NCBI RefSeq assembly: GCF_027625935.1
Contig: NZ_CP115300.1
Coordinates: forward strand, 3,348,001-3,412,000
Length of the DNA: 64,000 bases
From: Streptomyces camelliae
GTDB taxonomy: Bacteria > Actinomycetota > Actinomycetes > Streptomycetales > Streptomycetaceae
Direction of reading: 5' to 3'
The notes beneath the pieces were generated by a model. The model saw nothing but the letters and a program-made list of their open reading frames with translations, did not search any database and was not told the origin of the DNA. A program made the translations under genes and the position numbers. Positions 43,286 to 51,779 of this stretch are shown piece by piece. How positions within the stretch are numbered: position 1 is the stretch's first letter; each line of letters starts with the position of its first letter.

Positions 43286-43454
43286 GCGCAAGCAAAGGCC
43301 AGAGAATCACTCGATGTGATGACATGGCGCGGGGGAGGGCTTTACCCAGGCACTTTCTCCCCCATATCGGCGCGCTCACACCTCCGCAAGGGGTCCGGCC
43401 GGCCCAGAGGTACGGTGCTCCTTGGGCCAGGGCGGTGATGATTCGGGGGGAACG

Positions 43455-44699
43455 GTGACAGCAGCCTTGACGGGGCGTCGGGCGGGCGCGCAGGCCGTAC
43501 AGGCCGTGAACGGGCTCACCCGGCGGTGGACGGCGAGCACGCCGGACGCCGAGGGCACGGTCTTCTCGGCACCGGGCGTCTGGCCCCTGCTGGCCTTTCT
43601 GGCCGACGGCGCGGCGGGCCCGGCGCGGGCGGAGCTGAGCGAGGCCCTCGGCCTGCCGGCGGATCAGGCGGCCGGTGCGGCACGGGAGTTGCTGGCGGCG
43701 CTCGCCTCGGTGCCCGGCCTGGACGCGGCGCTCGGCCTCTGGACGCGGCAGGGGCTGCCCCTGCGCGAGGAGTGGCGGGCCGGGCTGCCGGCCGGGTCGT
43801 ACGGGGTGTTCGGCGACGACCTGGTCACCGCGCAGGAACGGCTGGACGCCTGGGCGGCCGAGCGGACCGGCGGGCTGGTCGAGCGCATGCCGGTGACGCT
43901 GACCCGGGACGCGCGGATGGTGCTGGCCAGTGCCCTCGCGCTGCGGACGACCTGGCGGCAGCCCTTCGAGGAGCAGCCGCTGCGGCCGGACGCCGGCCCC
44001 TGGCAGGGCCGGACGCTGCGCGGTCTGCGGCGGCGCGGCCCACGGCCGGACCGGGTGGGTGTGACGGGCACGCCGGACGGCTTCGTGACGGCGCTGACGG
44101 TGCCGGGCGACAACGGCGTCGACGTCCATCTGGTGCTCGGCGAGGAGCGGATGACTCCCGGTCAGGTGCTCACCGCCGGGGTGGGCATCGTGGAGCGGGC
44201 GCTGCCGCTCACCCCGGGCGGCACGCTGCCGCACGGCCACGTCGGCCCCGGCCTGTACGTGGAACAGCAGCCGGCACTGGCGCCGGAGCCGGTGTCGCTC
44301 GACGTACGGACGGTGGCGTACGAGGTGCGTGCCGACCACGACCTCCTGTCCCTGGCCCCGCTCTTCGGCCTGGTGACGGCGTCGGACCCGGCCCACGGCC
44401 ACTTTCCCGGGATCAGTGATGTCCCGCTCGCCGTCGGCCAGGCCCGCCAGTCGGCGCTGGCCCGGTTCGGTGCGCTCGGGTTCCGGGCGGCGGCGGTGAC
44501 GGCGGTCGCGGAGGTGTACGGCAGCGCACCGCCGCAGTACCGCTACGAGTCGAGGGTCGTCCGGGCGGTGTTCGACCGCCCCTTCGGCTTCCTCGCCGTC
44601 GACCGCGAGTCCCGGCTGGTGCTGATGGCGGGCTGGGTCGCGGACCCGGCGCCGGAAGCCGTCAGGAGCTTCCCGGGCGCTGTTCCTCCAGGACGCTGA
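43455..44699 (+). CDS. Serpin-family (serine protease inhibitor-like) protein
   Basis: This 414-residue protein (from the GTG at 43455) has the serpin layout: an N-terminal helical part (GTVFSAPGVWPLLAFLADGA), LASALALRTTWRQPFEEQPL for the strand after the first helices, and a C-terminal DRPFGFLAVDRESRLVLMAG segment. The reactive-loop region (GFRAAAVTAVAEVYGSAPP) lies near residue 350. It lacks a signal peptide, so it is probably cytoplasmic. Whether it inhibits a protease is unknown; the loop is Ala-rich, as in inhibitory serpins. The 3' end overlaps a MarR fragment on the other strand by 38 bases. Confidence 0.82.
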   Translation: MTAALTGRRAGAQAVQAVNGLTRRWTASTPDAEGTVFSAPGVWPLLAFLADGAAGPARAELSEALGLPADQAAGAARELLAALASVPGLDAALGLWTRQGLPLREEWRAGLPAGSYGVFGDDLVTAQERLDAWAAERTGGLVERMPVTLTRDARMVLASALALRTTWRQPFEEQPLRPDAGPWQGRTLRGLRRRGPRPDRVGVTGTPDGFVTALTVPGDNGVDVHLVLGEERMTPGQVLTAGVGIVERALPLTPGGTLPHGHVGPGLYVEQQPALAPEPVSLDVRTVAYEVRADHDLLSLAPLFGLVTASDPAHGHFPGISDVPLAVGQARQSALARFGALGFRAAAVTAVAEVYGSAPPQYRYESRVVRAVFDRPFGFLAVDRESRLVLMAGWVADPAPEAVRSFPGAVPPGR

Positions 44700-44886
44700 C
44701 ACAGCGGGCGAGCAGCCCGGTCAGAGCGTCCCGCTCGGCATCGGTGAACTCGGCGGCGAGGGCCCGCTCGACGCGTACGGCGGCGGTGCCGGCCTCGGTC
44801 ACCGCGGCGTACGCGTCCGAAGGGCGTCCCGGACCGCCCGCCGGCCCCGTCGAAGTGAGCCCGCGGCCGGCCGCGGCGAGGGGCAC
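44662..44886 (-). pseudogene. C-terminal remnant of a MarR-family regulator
   Basis: The 74-residue frame contains SDAYAAVTEAGTAAVRVERA and LAAEFTDAERDALTGLLARC, which resemble the last helices of a MarR regulator. The DNA-binding part is absent; the frame begins in Ala/Gly-rich sequence directly after the carA-like stop at 44926. It overlaps the end of the serpin gene. It is best read as debris at the edge of the decayed cluster. Confidence 0.55.
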
Positions 44887-44925
44887 CTGCGCGGTGCCGT
44901 CGCCGGCGGCCCGCCGCGGCCGGGG

Positions 44926-46193
44926 TCAGCGCGTCCCGCGGACGCGGCGTACCGCTCCGTCCAGCACGGACCAGGGGTCGGCGGGCTCCAGCGCGCCCTC
45001 GGCGGCCCGGTCGAGGAGTTCGGCGAAACAGGCGCGGTAGAGGCGCTCGCGGTCGGCGGTGCCCGTGTCCCGCTCCAGGCGGCGGATCACGCCCTGCTGG
45101 AGTCCGCCGCCGTGGCGCACGGCGATCTTCTTGCGCCAGGCGATCGGCTCGGGCAGCCGGGTGCCCATGGCCGTGCGCAGGTGGTGCTTCTCCCGGCCCT
45201 CGCGCACCTTGCACTCCGGCGCGGTGTCCAGGGCCGTCCGCATCACCGGCCGCGCCCAGAAAGGGTGGTGGGTGGTGGTGCCGTAGGCGAGCGGCATGCG
45301 GTTGGACAGTTCGTTGCTGCGCCGGGTGCGGTCGACGGCCGTGAGGCACTGGTCGATCAGCTCGTCGCGGTGGTCGAAGGGGCGGTAGAGGCCTGCGTTG
45401 ATCAGATCGCTGCCGTAGCCGGTGAGCAGCACCTTCTCGGGGGCGATGTGCGCAGCCGCTGCACGGACGTGGCGGTCAGGGCGACTTCGACGACCTCGGG
45501 CTCGGTGCCGCCGAGCCGGCGGACGGCCTCCGGTATGGAGGCGATGATCTGGCCCTCGGCCAGCTCGACGGGCTCCAGCGCGATGCCGAGTTCGGCGCAG
45601 AGTTCGGCCGCGTCGGCGAGTTCGTCGCCCCAGGGGGTGGCCACGCTGTACGGGGTGACGGACAGCCCGGACGTGGCGGCGAGGTAGGTGACCGTGCCGG
45701 AGTCGATGCCGCCGGACAGCAGGGTGGCGTAGCCGGTGCCCTCGGGGGTGGCCGCGTCGATCCGGCGGATCTCCTCGGTCAGCGCCTCGATCTGGGCCTC
45801 GCCGGCGGCGAGCGGGTCCTCGCGGCGCGGAGCCCGGAACGCGGCGAGCGGGTCCGCCTCGTCGCGGGTCTCGGTCAGGTTCGTGATGCCGGCGATGGTG
45901 CTGGACAGGTCGGTTATGTCGTCGATCCAGGCGTCGGCCTCGTCGCCGCCGGAGAACTCCGAGACCTCGTGGAAGCCGCCGCCGGCGCCGAAGGAGCGGG
46001 CCGCGCCGCCGTACAGGACGACGCAGCGGACCCGTTCGTCGCCGTCCAGGTCGAGCATCAGCCGGGTCAGTTCGCGCATGCGCGCCCTGCTGAACGGATT
46101 CTGTTCGTGCGACTGCGAGAACTCCACCAGGGCGACGCCCTCGGAACGTACCTCGCACGTCATGGTCGCTGTCGCGATGTCGATGGCCGACAC
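44926..46193 (-). pseudogene. carB'-carA' fusion remnant: carboxymethylproline synthase N-terminus joined to carbapenam synthetase C-terminus
   Basis: From a GTG with a strong AAGGAGGG ribosome site, the first ~95 residues match the N-terminus of CarB-type carboxymethylproline synthase (HEQNPFSRARMRELTRLMLD, VLYGGAARSFGAGGGFHEV). At about NLTETRDEADP the frame passes directly into the synthetase domain of a CarA/beta-lactam-synthetase-like enzyme, with the ATP-binding PP-loop LLSGGIDSG. At about 45462 a one-base deletion shifts the frame. The rest (APEKVLLTGYGSDLINAGLY, PIAWRKKIAVRHGGG) continues in another frame to the TGA at 44926. The oxyanion-hole half of CarB and the glutaminase-like N-domain of CarA are missing. 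The product is surely inactive. Confidence 0.82.
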
Positions 46194-46382
46194 GGACCCT
46201 CCTTCCTAGCTCAGAGATAATTGGATAGTTATGCAGACCGACCTGATCGCGCTTCACCGCTCAAACTCCGCGCTTCGCATGGTGTTTGCCGGGAATGCAT
46301 TGCCGGACAGGTTGATTGAATGTACGGTGACCGGAATGTTCATTCACCCACCCAGTCACCCGCTCGGGAAGGAATGCGAACC
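46194..46382. promoter_or_regulatory. Divergent promoter region of the carbapenem-type remnant and the oat gene
   Basis: This 189-bp AT-richer gap separates the carB'-carA' remnant from the acetyltransferase gene. It holds the inverted repeat TGAATG-N18-CATTCA at 46317-46346 and a near-palindrome CCGGGAATGCATTGCCGG at 46289-46306. Either could bind a regulator controlling both directions. GAAGGA precedes the plus-strand ATG and AAGGAGGG the minus-strand GTG. Confidence 0.5.
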
Positions 46383-47537
46383 ATGCCGATGACGGCCCCG
46401 AAGGGCTTTCGCAGCGTGACCAGGAACATGGGGCTCAAGGACGTCGAGGACGACTTCGCGGCCGTCGTCTCCGAGGTGCCCGCCCGCTCCGCCGCCGTGT
46501 TCACCCGGTCGCGCTTCGCGGGACCGAGCGTCGTCCTCAGCCGCGAGGCGGCGCCCCGGCAGCAGAGCCGCGGCATGGTCGTGCTCTCCCGGAACGCCAA
46601 CGTCGCCACCGGCAGCGCGGGCGCGGCCAACGCGGCCGAGGTGCGCCGCAGGGTCGCCGAGATCGCCGGCATCGACCCCGAGGAGCTGGTCATCGGCTCC
46701 ACCGGAGTGATCGGCCGTCCCTACCCCATGGAGAGCATCCGGGCCGGACTCGACGCGCTGTCCTGGCCGTTCCCGGAGGCGGACTACGCGGCGGCGGCCG
46801 CGGCCATCATGACGACGGACACCCGGCCCAAGTACCTCAGCGTGCGGGTCGGTGACGCCGTGCTCGCCGGTATCGCCAAGGGCGTGGGCATGATCGAACC
46901 GAACATGGCCACCCTGCTGACTTTCTTCTTCACCGACGCGGACATCCCGGCCGCCGAACTCGACGCCCTGTTCCGCCGGGTGATGGACCGGACGTTCAAC
47001 GCCCTGAGCATCGACACCGACACCTCCACCAGCGACACCGCCGCGATCTTCGCCAACGGCCTGGCCGGTCCCGTCGACCTCGCCGAGTTCGAGCAGGCGC
47101 TGCACACCGTCGCCCTGCACCTCGTCCGCGACATCGCCTCCGACGGCGAGGGCGCCGGCAAGCTCATCGAGGTCCAGGTCACCGGGGCCCGCGACGACGC
47201 CCAGGCCAAGCGGGTCGGCAAGAGCGTGGTCAACTCGCCCCTGGTGAAGACGGCCGTGCACGGGGCCGACCCCAACTGGGGCCGGGTCGCGATGGCCATC
47301 GGCAAGCTGGAGGACGAGACCGACATCGAGCCGCCCCGGGTACGGATCTGGTTCGACGACCTCCCCATGCACCCGGAGGAGCCGAGCGACGCGCTGCTGG
47401 AGCAGGCCGCACGGTATCTGACCGGCGACGAGGTGGTCATCCGGGTGGACCTCGGCATCGGCGACGGTGCGTTCACCGTCTACGGCTGCGACCTCACCGA
47501 GGGCTATGTGAAGATCAACGCCGACTACACCACCTGA
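46383..47537 (+). CDS. oat: Ornithine acetyltransferase, OAT2/ArgJ family
   Basis: This 384-residue protein is a full-length, undamaged member of the ArgJ family. It has RGMVVLSRNANVATG near residue 65, the self-cleavage site GMIEPNMATLLTFFFTDADI (Thr nucleophile after MA, near residue 180) and a C-terminal YGCDLTEGYVKINADYTT. From memory its wording is closest to OAT2 of the clavulanic acid cluster (FTRSRFAGPSVVL, SIDTDTSTSDTA, NGLAG). It would transfer acetyl groups between N-acetylornithine and glutamate. It is divergent from the carB'-carA' remnant and ends in a strong hairpin. Together these suggest it belonged to a beta-lactam pathway rather than to arginine synthesis. Confidence 0.9.
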   Translation: MPMTAPKGFRSVTRNMGLKDVEDDFAAVVSEVPARSAAVFTRSRFAGPSVVLSREAAPRQQSRGMVVLSRNANVATGSAGAANAAEVRRRVAEIAGIDPEELVIGSTGVIGRPYPMESIRAGLDALSWPFPEADYAAAAAAIMTTDTRPKYLSVRVGDAVLAGIAKGVGMIEPNMATLLTFFFTDADIPAAELDALFRRVMDRTFNALSIDTDTSTSDTAAIFANGLAGPVDLAEFEQALHTVALHLVRDIASDGEGAGKLIEVQVTGARDDAQAKRVGKSVVNSPLVKTAVHGADPNWGRVAMAIGKLEDETDIEPPRVRIWFDDLPMHPEEPSDALLEQAARYLTGDEVVIRVDLGIGDGAFTVYGCDLTEGYVKINADYTT

Positions 47538-47546
47538 GCCGGCCGC

Positions 47547-47580
47547 GCTGCGGCACGGTCCGCCCGGACCGTGCCGCAGC
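47547..47580 (+). terminator. Hairpin terminator after oat
   Basis: A perfect 15-bp stem (GCTGCGGCACGGTCC paired with GGACCGTGCCGCAGC) has a 4-base loop and begins 10 bases after the oat stop. There is no T-run. Because a minus-strand remnant ends just beyond it, it may act on both strands. Confidence 0.75.
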
Positions 47581-47587
47581 GGCGCGC

Positions 47588-47916
47588 TCAGTACACCGGG
47601 AGCCGGGGATCGATCTCGTTCGCCCATCCGACGGCGCCCCCTTCCAGGTGTACCGCGCCGGTGAACCCGGCCGCCCGCGCCACGGTCAGGACCTGGAGCG
47701 TGCGCACCCCGGTCCGGCAGTAGAAGACCGGGGTGCGGTCCTGCCGCAGCGTCGGCAGGGCGGACCCGTCCGGCCACTCGGGCAGTGCACCCCGCGGTAG
47801 AAGACCACCAGGCTGAAGCGGTCGGGACGCTGGTCGGCGAGGACCCAGCGGCCGCCGCCGACCAGCGGGACGTCGAGGGCGGGCACGGGCCGACGGGGGG
47901 CGAGTGACGTGTGCAT
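47588..47916 (-). pseudogene. Out-of-frame fusion of peroxiredoxin N-terminus and rhodanese C-terminus
   Basis: From the ATG at 47916 the first ~45 residues resemble an AhpC/TSA-type peroxiredoxin start (LADQRPDRFSLVVFYRGVHC). At about 47780 the coding pattern moves to another frame, which reads as the end of a rhodanese domain: TPVFYCRTGVRTLQVLTVAR, with the active-site-type Cys in CRTGVR, then GGAVGWANEIDPRLPVY and a stop at 47588. A deletion joining two genes or domains out of frame is the simplest account. Confidence 0.7.
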
Positions 47917-47993
47917 GGCAGGCTCCGGTGCGGGCGAGTCGTTTCGGACGGTCGGGGCGGTTCGGACGGTCGGGGCGGCGGGGTGTACGGCGC

Positions 47994-48607
47994 TCAGGCC
48001 GCGTCCGGCAGGGTCAGCCGGCCGCGGAACAGCACCCGGGTGCCGCCCGGGCTGATGGCCGTACGGCCGTGCAGGGTCCGCTGGTTGCCGGTGATCATCA
48101 GGTTTCCCACCTGCCAGCGGTGGGTGTGCGCGTAGCGCGGTGCGCGCAGGAAGGCGTCCAGCTCGGTGAAGAACCGGTCGGACTCCTCGGGGTCCCTCCC
48201 CTTGACCCTGACCTCCCAGGAGCGCGGAGTGACGTCCGGTGGGAAGGCCGTGGCCAGGTTCAGGGACTTCACCCGGCCGTAGTCCCGGGTCGCCGGGATG
48301 GTGTACCAGTCCTCCGGGACGGTCGGGAAGTAGCCGCGCTCGGTGACCAGGTACTCGATCTCGTGCTCGTCGAGAACCCGGCGCAGCCGCTCGGGCATCT
48401 CCGCCCAGGCGGTCAGCTGGTCGCTGACGTAGGTCTTGCCCGAGCCGGGGGCGTCGGAGAACTCGGCGGCGTACAGGATGATCAGGTCGACCCGCTCACC
48501 GACCAGCAGCCCGTCGGTGTGAATGGGCAGCGGCCCGCGCCCGGTGACGACCTTCCCCTCGTCCCGGGAGGCGTTGAGCTTGAGCAGATCGGCGCCGCCC
48601 TCGCCGA
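47994..48607 (-). pseudogene. 5'-truncated CarC-like (carbapenem synthase) Fe(II)/2-oxoglutarate oxygenase
   Basis: The minus-strand frame is open from 48607 to the TGA at 47994 but has no start: about 205 residues remain of a roughly 275-residue protein. It contains DEGKVVTGRGPLPIHTDGLL with the HxD iron ligands, VDLIILYAAEFSDAPGSGKT, and the distal ligand region TGNQRTLHGRTAI. Wording and spacing follow CarC (VTGRGQLPFHADG, LYAAEI, RVLEE, ERGY). In CarC such enzymes epimerise and desaturate carbapenams. The N-terminus is cut off exactly where a TnpC-like fragment begins. TauD-like oxygenases such as clavaminate synthase are the alternative. Confidence 0.78.
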
Positions 48608-48916
48608 GACTTCTACGACAAGGTCCGCGCCCGCGGCGCCACCCCCGACAGCGAACAGCGCCTGCGCAAACAGGTCCGCCGCCTCAAGGAACTCCGGGCT
48701 GCCGACGCGGAGGAGATCGCCCGGCTCAAGGCTGACGTCGAAGCCCTCGTCGGCGCCCTGCACCAAGCAACCGCCGAGAACCAACTCCTACACCAACAGT
48801 TGGCAGACCGTACGGCCGGGCTCCGCCCGCTGCCCTCTCAGCATCAGCCGCAGGCCCCCCGTACGGAGAGCAGGCCCTCGGAGAGTACCGGAACGGGATA
48901 TAGGGGTATGCGATGA
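48608..48916 (+). pseudogene. TnpC-like (recombinase-helper) 3' remnant
   Basis: The frame DFYDKVRARGATPDSEQRLR, then RLKELRAADAEEIARLKADV, and a Pro-rich end stopping at 48916 has the helical look of TnpC-type proteins. These accompany tyrosine recombinases in Tn554-like tnpABC elements. From memory, similar proteins are common in Streptomyces. The start is missing: it begins at the exact point where the CarC-like gene is cut. It is probably the end of an element whose insertion or deletion removed the oxygenase start. Confidence 0.6.
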
Positions 48917-49036
48917 TCACTGTGCACCGGCGAGGCGATCGGCCCCGACATCCTGGCTCAGACACAGGGTTCCTTCCCCGGCCGGGCCCGGCCACGAGCT
49001 CGTTGAACGGTCACCGCGACGGCCGGCTGCCCGCGT

Positions 49037-50491
49037 TCATCGGGGTTCGCCGAACCAGCAGCCGAGCGCCCGTTCCAGGTCATGTGTGCTGCCATCCGGG
49101 TTGCTGGCCCAGCACACGTAGCCGTCCGGCCGAATGAGCATCGGCTCGGTGTCGGCGCCCTGACCCACGCGATCCACTCGGTCTGACCAGAGGGCGGCGA
49201 CCTTGGCGAACGTGTCGGCAGGGTCGAGCAGGACGCCGCGCCCGGACCGTAGCAGTTCGTGCAGCCGGACCGAGCCGGGGATGTCCATGTCCGGCGAAGG
49301 CCGGCCGACGAGCGGGTGGGTCTTGGTGTCCGGCATCGGGTAGCGGACCGCCGTCCCGGACAACGTGTCGGCGAGAAAGTCCTGGACCTCCGGCAGCCGC
49401 ACCATGTCCGTGAAGATCGCCTTGAGGGCCTCCACGTCAGGGTCGCGGGTGCCTGCCCAGTCCATCAGCAGGCTCTGCGCCTGGACGTTGCGCAGCACGG
49501 CGGCTCCTACCGGGTACCGTTCCGTGTGATACGTCTCCAGCAGGTTCTCCGGTGCCCAGCCGTGCACCGCGGCGCCGAGTTTCCAGCCGAGATTGAGTGC
49601 GTCCTGCATCCCGGTGTTCATGCCCTGCGCGCCGAGCGGAAGGTGGATGTGGGCGGCATCTCCCGCCAGGAACACCCGCCCGTGCCGGTACTGCTCGACC
49701 TGCCGGGCCGCGTTGGTGATACGGCGGGCGTAGCGCAGTTCGAGCAGATGCACGCGCGATTCGAACACCCTGCGCAGGCCGCCGCGGATCTCCTCCTCGG
49801 TGACCGGGACCTCCCTGGGCAGTGACCGGCCCGGCCCGCCCAGGGCGAGCCTGTGCAGCGGCCTGCCCTGCGGATCGGTACCGAGCGGGAACAGTGCCGC
49901 CCAGTGCCCGTCGTCGCTCCAGGTGTGCGACACCGACTGGTCGACGCCGCTCAACCGCACGTCGGCGGCGACCACGGTCAACGTGCCCGGTCGCCCCGGG
50001 AAGCCGACCCGCAACAGCGAGCGCACCGTGCTGTGAGCGCCGTCGGCGGCGACGAGATATCGGGCGTGGACGGTGGCGCCGTGGGCGAAGGTCGCGGTGA
50101 CCGTGTCCGCGTCCTGGGCAAGGCCGACCAATTCGTGGTCCCGCCGGACGTGGATCCCGCGCGCGGCGAGGTGCTCTTCGAAGAACCCCTCGATCGCCAC
50201 CTGCGGCACGGAGCGCCACGGCAGGCGGTGCCGAGCGAGGTGGGCCGGGAGCGGTATGCCGGCGAAGTGGCCGTCGATGACCGGATGGTCTCCGGCTGCC
50301 AGCACCGGTTCCAGCAGCCCGCGCTGGTCGAGTGCCTCCAGCGTGCGGGACTGCATGCCACCTGCCTTGGACAACTCGCTGCGCTGCGGCAGCTTGTCGA
50401 CCAGCACGGTCGACACCCCCGCCACCAGCAGTTCGTTGGCCAGTGTCATTCCGGTCGGGCCCGCGCCGACGATGAGCACGTCCGTGTCCAT
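49037..50491 (-). CDS. FAD-dependent aromatic monooxygenase (PHBH-like, polyketide-hydroxylase type)
   Basis: This 484-residue protein starts MDTDVLIVGAGPTGMTLANE with the FAD dinucleotide-binding fold. It has the family segments GGMQSRTLEALDQRGLLEPV, YLVAADGAHSTVRSLL (DG motif) and VFLAGDAAHIHLPLGAQGMN (GD motif). The C-terminal thioredoxin-like part (VLLDPADTFAKVAALWSDRV) is as in antibiotic-pathway hydroxylases. It would hydroxylate an aromatic compound using NADPH and oxygen. I start at the ATG at 50491; the open frame runs further. It is divergent from the Lrp-type regulator by about 115 bases, so the two are probably a regulated pair. Confidence 0.9.
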   Translation of the reverse strand: MDTDVLIVGAGPTGMTLANELLVAGVSTVLVDKLPQRSELSKAGGMQSRTLEALDQRGLLEPVLAAGDHPVIDGHFAGIPLPAHLARHRLPWRSVPQVAIEGFFEEHLAARGIHVRRDHELVGLAQDADTVTATFAHGATVHARYLVAADGAHSTVRSLLRVGFPGRPGTLTVVAADVRLSGVDQSVSHTWSDDGHWAALFPLGTDPQGRPLHRLALGGPGRSLPREVPVTEEEIRGGLRRVFESRVHLLELRYARRITNAARQVEQYRHGRVFLAGDAAHIHLPLGAQGMNTGMQDALNLGWKLGAAVHGWAPENLLETYHTERYPVGAAVLRNVQAQSLLMDWAGTRDPDVEALKAIFTDMVRLPEVQDFLADTLSGTAVRYPMPDTKTHPLVGRPSPDMDIPGSVRLHELLRSGRGVLLDPADTFAKVAALWSDRVDRVGQGADTEPMLIRPDGYVCWASNPDGSTHDLERALGCWFGEPR

Positions 50492-50606
50492 GGTTTCTCC
50501 TCTGGTTGTGCCGGTCAGGACAGGAGCAACGGTCCACCTGCCGGGCCGACAGAGCCAGAAACCGGCCCAGTTGCGTTGGTATCCGACGTTGATTAGCTTC
50601 GCTTCG

Positions 50607-51599
50607 GTGGAATCCGACTCCGATGAGCTGGATCGTCGACTCGTGCACGCCCTACAGATCGACGGCCGGGCCCCGTTCAGCACCATCGCCGAGGTTCTCG
50701 GCGTGTCGGATCGCACCATCGCCCGCAGGTACGCCCGGCTGCGGTCGACCGGGGCGGTGCGGGTGCTCTGCGGGGTCGACCCGACCGCGCTGGGCGGGAT
50801 GCTGTGGTTCCTGCGGGTGCGATGCGCACCCACCGCTTCGGTCCCGGTCGCCGAGGCGCTGGCCGGACGCCCCGATACCTCCTGGGTGAGCCTCAGCTCC
50901 GGGGGTACCGAGATCACCTGCGTGGTCCGCGCCGAGTGCGAGGCCGACAGCGAGGCGCTGCTGCTGGCCAAGCTCCCCCGGACTCCCCGGGTGGAGGGGG
51001 TGACCGCGCATTCGGTGCTGCACGCTTTCTACGGGGGCCCGGACAACCTGATCGGCAAGCTCGGATTGCTGGACGAGGAGGCGATCGAACGGCTGCGCCC
51101 GCCCCCGGTGTCGAACCGGCCGGGACCGGTGCGGCTCGACGACGGTGACCGCAAGCTACTCGCCGCGCTCGCCGGCGACGGCCGGGCCGGATTCGAGCAG
51201 TTGGCTGCGGCGACCGGCTGGTCGGCGACGACGGTCCGGCGCCGGATGACGGAGCTGCGCGAACGAGGAGTGCTGTACCTGGACCTCGACGTCGACTGGC
51301 GCATGTTCGACATGGGCAGCCGAACCCTGCTCTGGCTCTCGGTCGCTCCCGCGCATCTGGCAGAGGTCGGCCAAGCGCTGGCCGAGCATCCAGAGATCGC
51401 GTTCGCCGCCGCCACGACCGGGCCGACCAACCTGTACGCGAGCGTGGTGTGCGCGAACCAGCGGGAGCTGTACCGGTACCTGACCACCCGGGTGGCCGCG
51501 CTGCCGGCCGTCACGCACGTCGAGACGGCACCCGTCATCAGGACCGTCAAACAGGCAGGGCAGCGCCGTTCAGGAGATCTGCCCGGTTTGATCACATGA
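50607..51599 (+). CDS. Lrp/AsnC-family regulator with two HTH and two ligand domains
   Basis: This 330-residue protein contains two AsnC-type modules in tandem. The first HTH is ELDRRLVHALQIDGRAPFST (then IAEVLGVSDRTIARRYARL) and the second is DGDRKLLAALAGDGRAGFEQ (then LAAATGWSATTVRRRMTEL). Each is followed by an RAM-type ligand domain. The frame is open upstream, but the GTG at 50607 gives the normal start. It probably controls the divergent monooxygenase gene. The double-length form occurs in Streptomyces. Confidence 0.88.
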   Translation: MESDSDELDRRLVHALQIDGRAPFSTIAEVLGVSDRTIARRYARLRSTGAVRVLCGVDPTALGGMLWFLRVRCAPTASVPVAEALAGRPDTSWVSLSSGGTEITCVVRAECEADSEALLLAKLPRTPRVEGVTAHSVLHAFYGGPDNLIGKLGLLDEEAIERLRPPPVSNRPGPVRLDDGDRKLLAALAGDGRAGFEQLAAATGWSATTVRRRMTELRERGVLYLDLDVDWRMFDMGSRTLLWLSVAPAHLAEVGQALAEHPEIAFAAATTGPTNLYASVVCANQRELYRYLTTRVAALPAVTHVETAPVIRTVKQAGQRRSGDLPGLIT

Positions 51600-51779
51600 G
51601 GTCGAGGGTGGCCAGTGGGCGGGTGGCGTTCCGTGCGGGTAGGACCACGGTTTGCAGTTGAGTTCGGGCGTCACAGGTACTCCTGGACAGTCAGCCGCTG
51701 TACCGCGGCAAGGCCAGAACGCCGTCAGCCGTGGCCACCGCAGCACCCTCGCCAGATCAGAGGTTCCGGTCAGCCCTTG

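Noticed and set aside
45402..46193. Reading the CarB'-CarA' frame as a novel functional fusion enzyme
   Set aside because: Essential halves of both enzymes are missing and a frameshift follows; decay explains it better.
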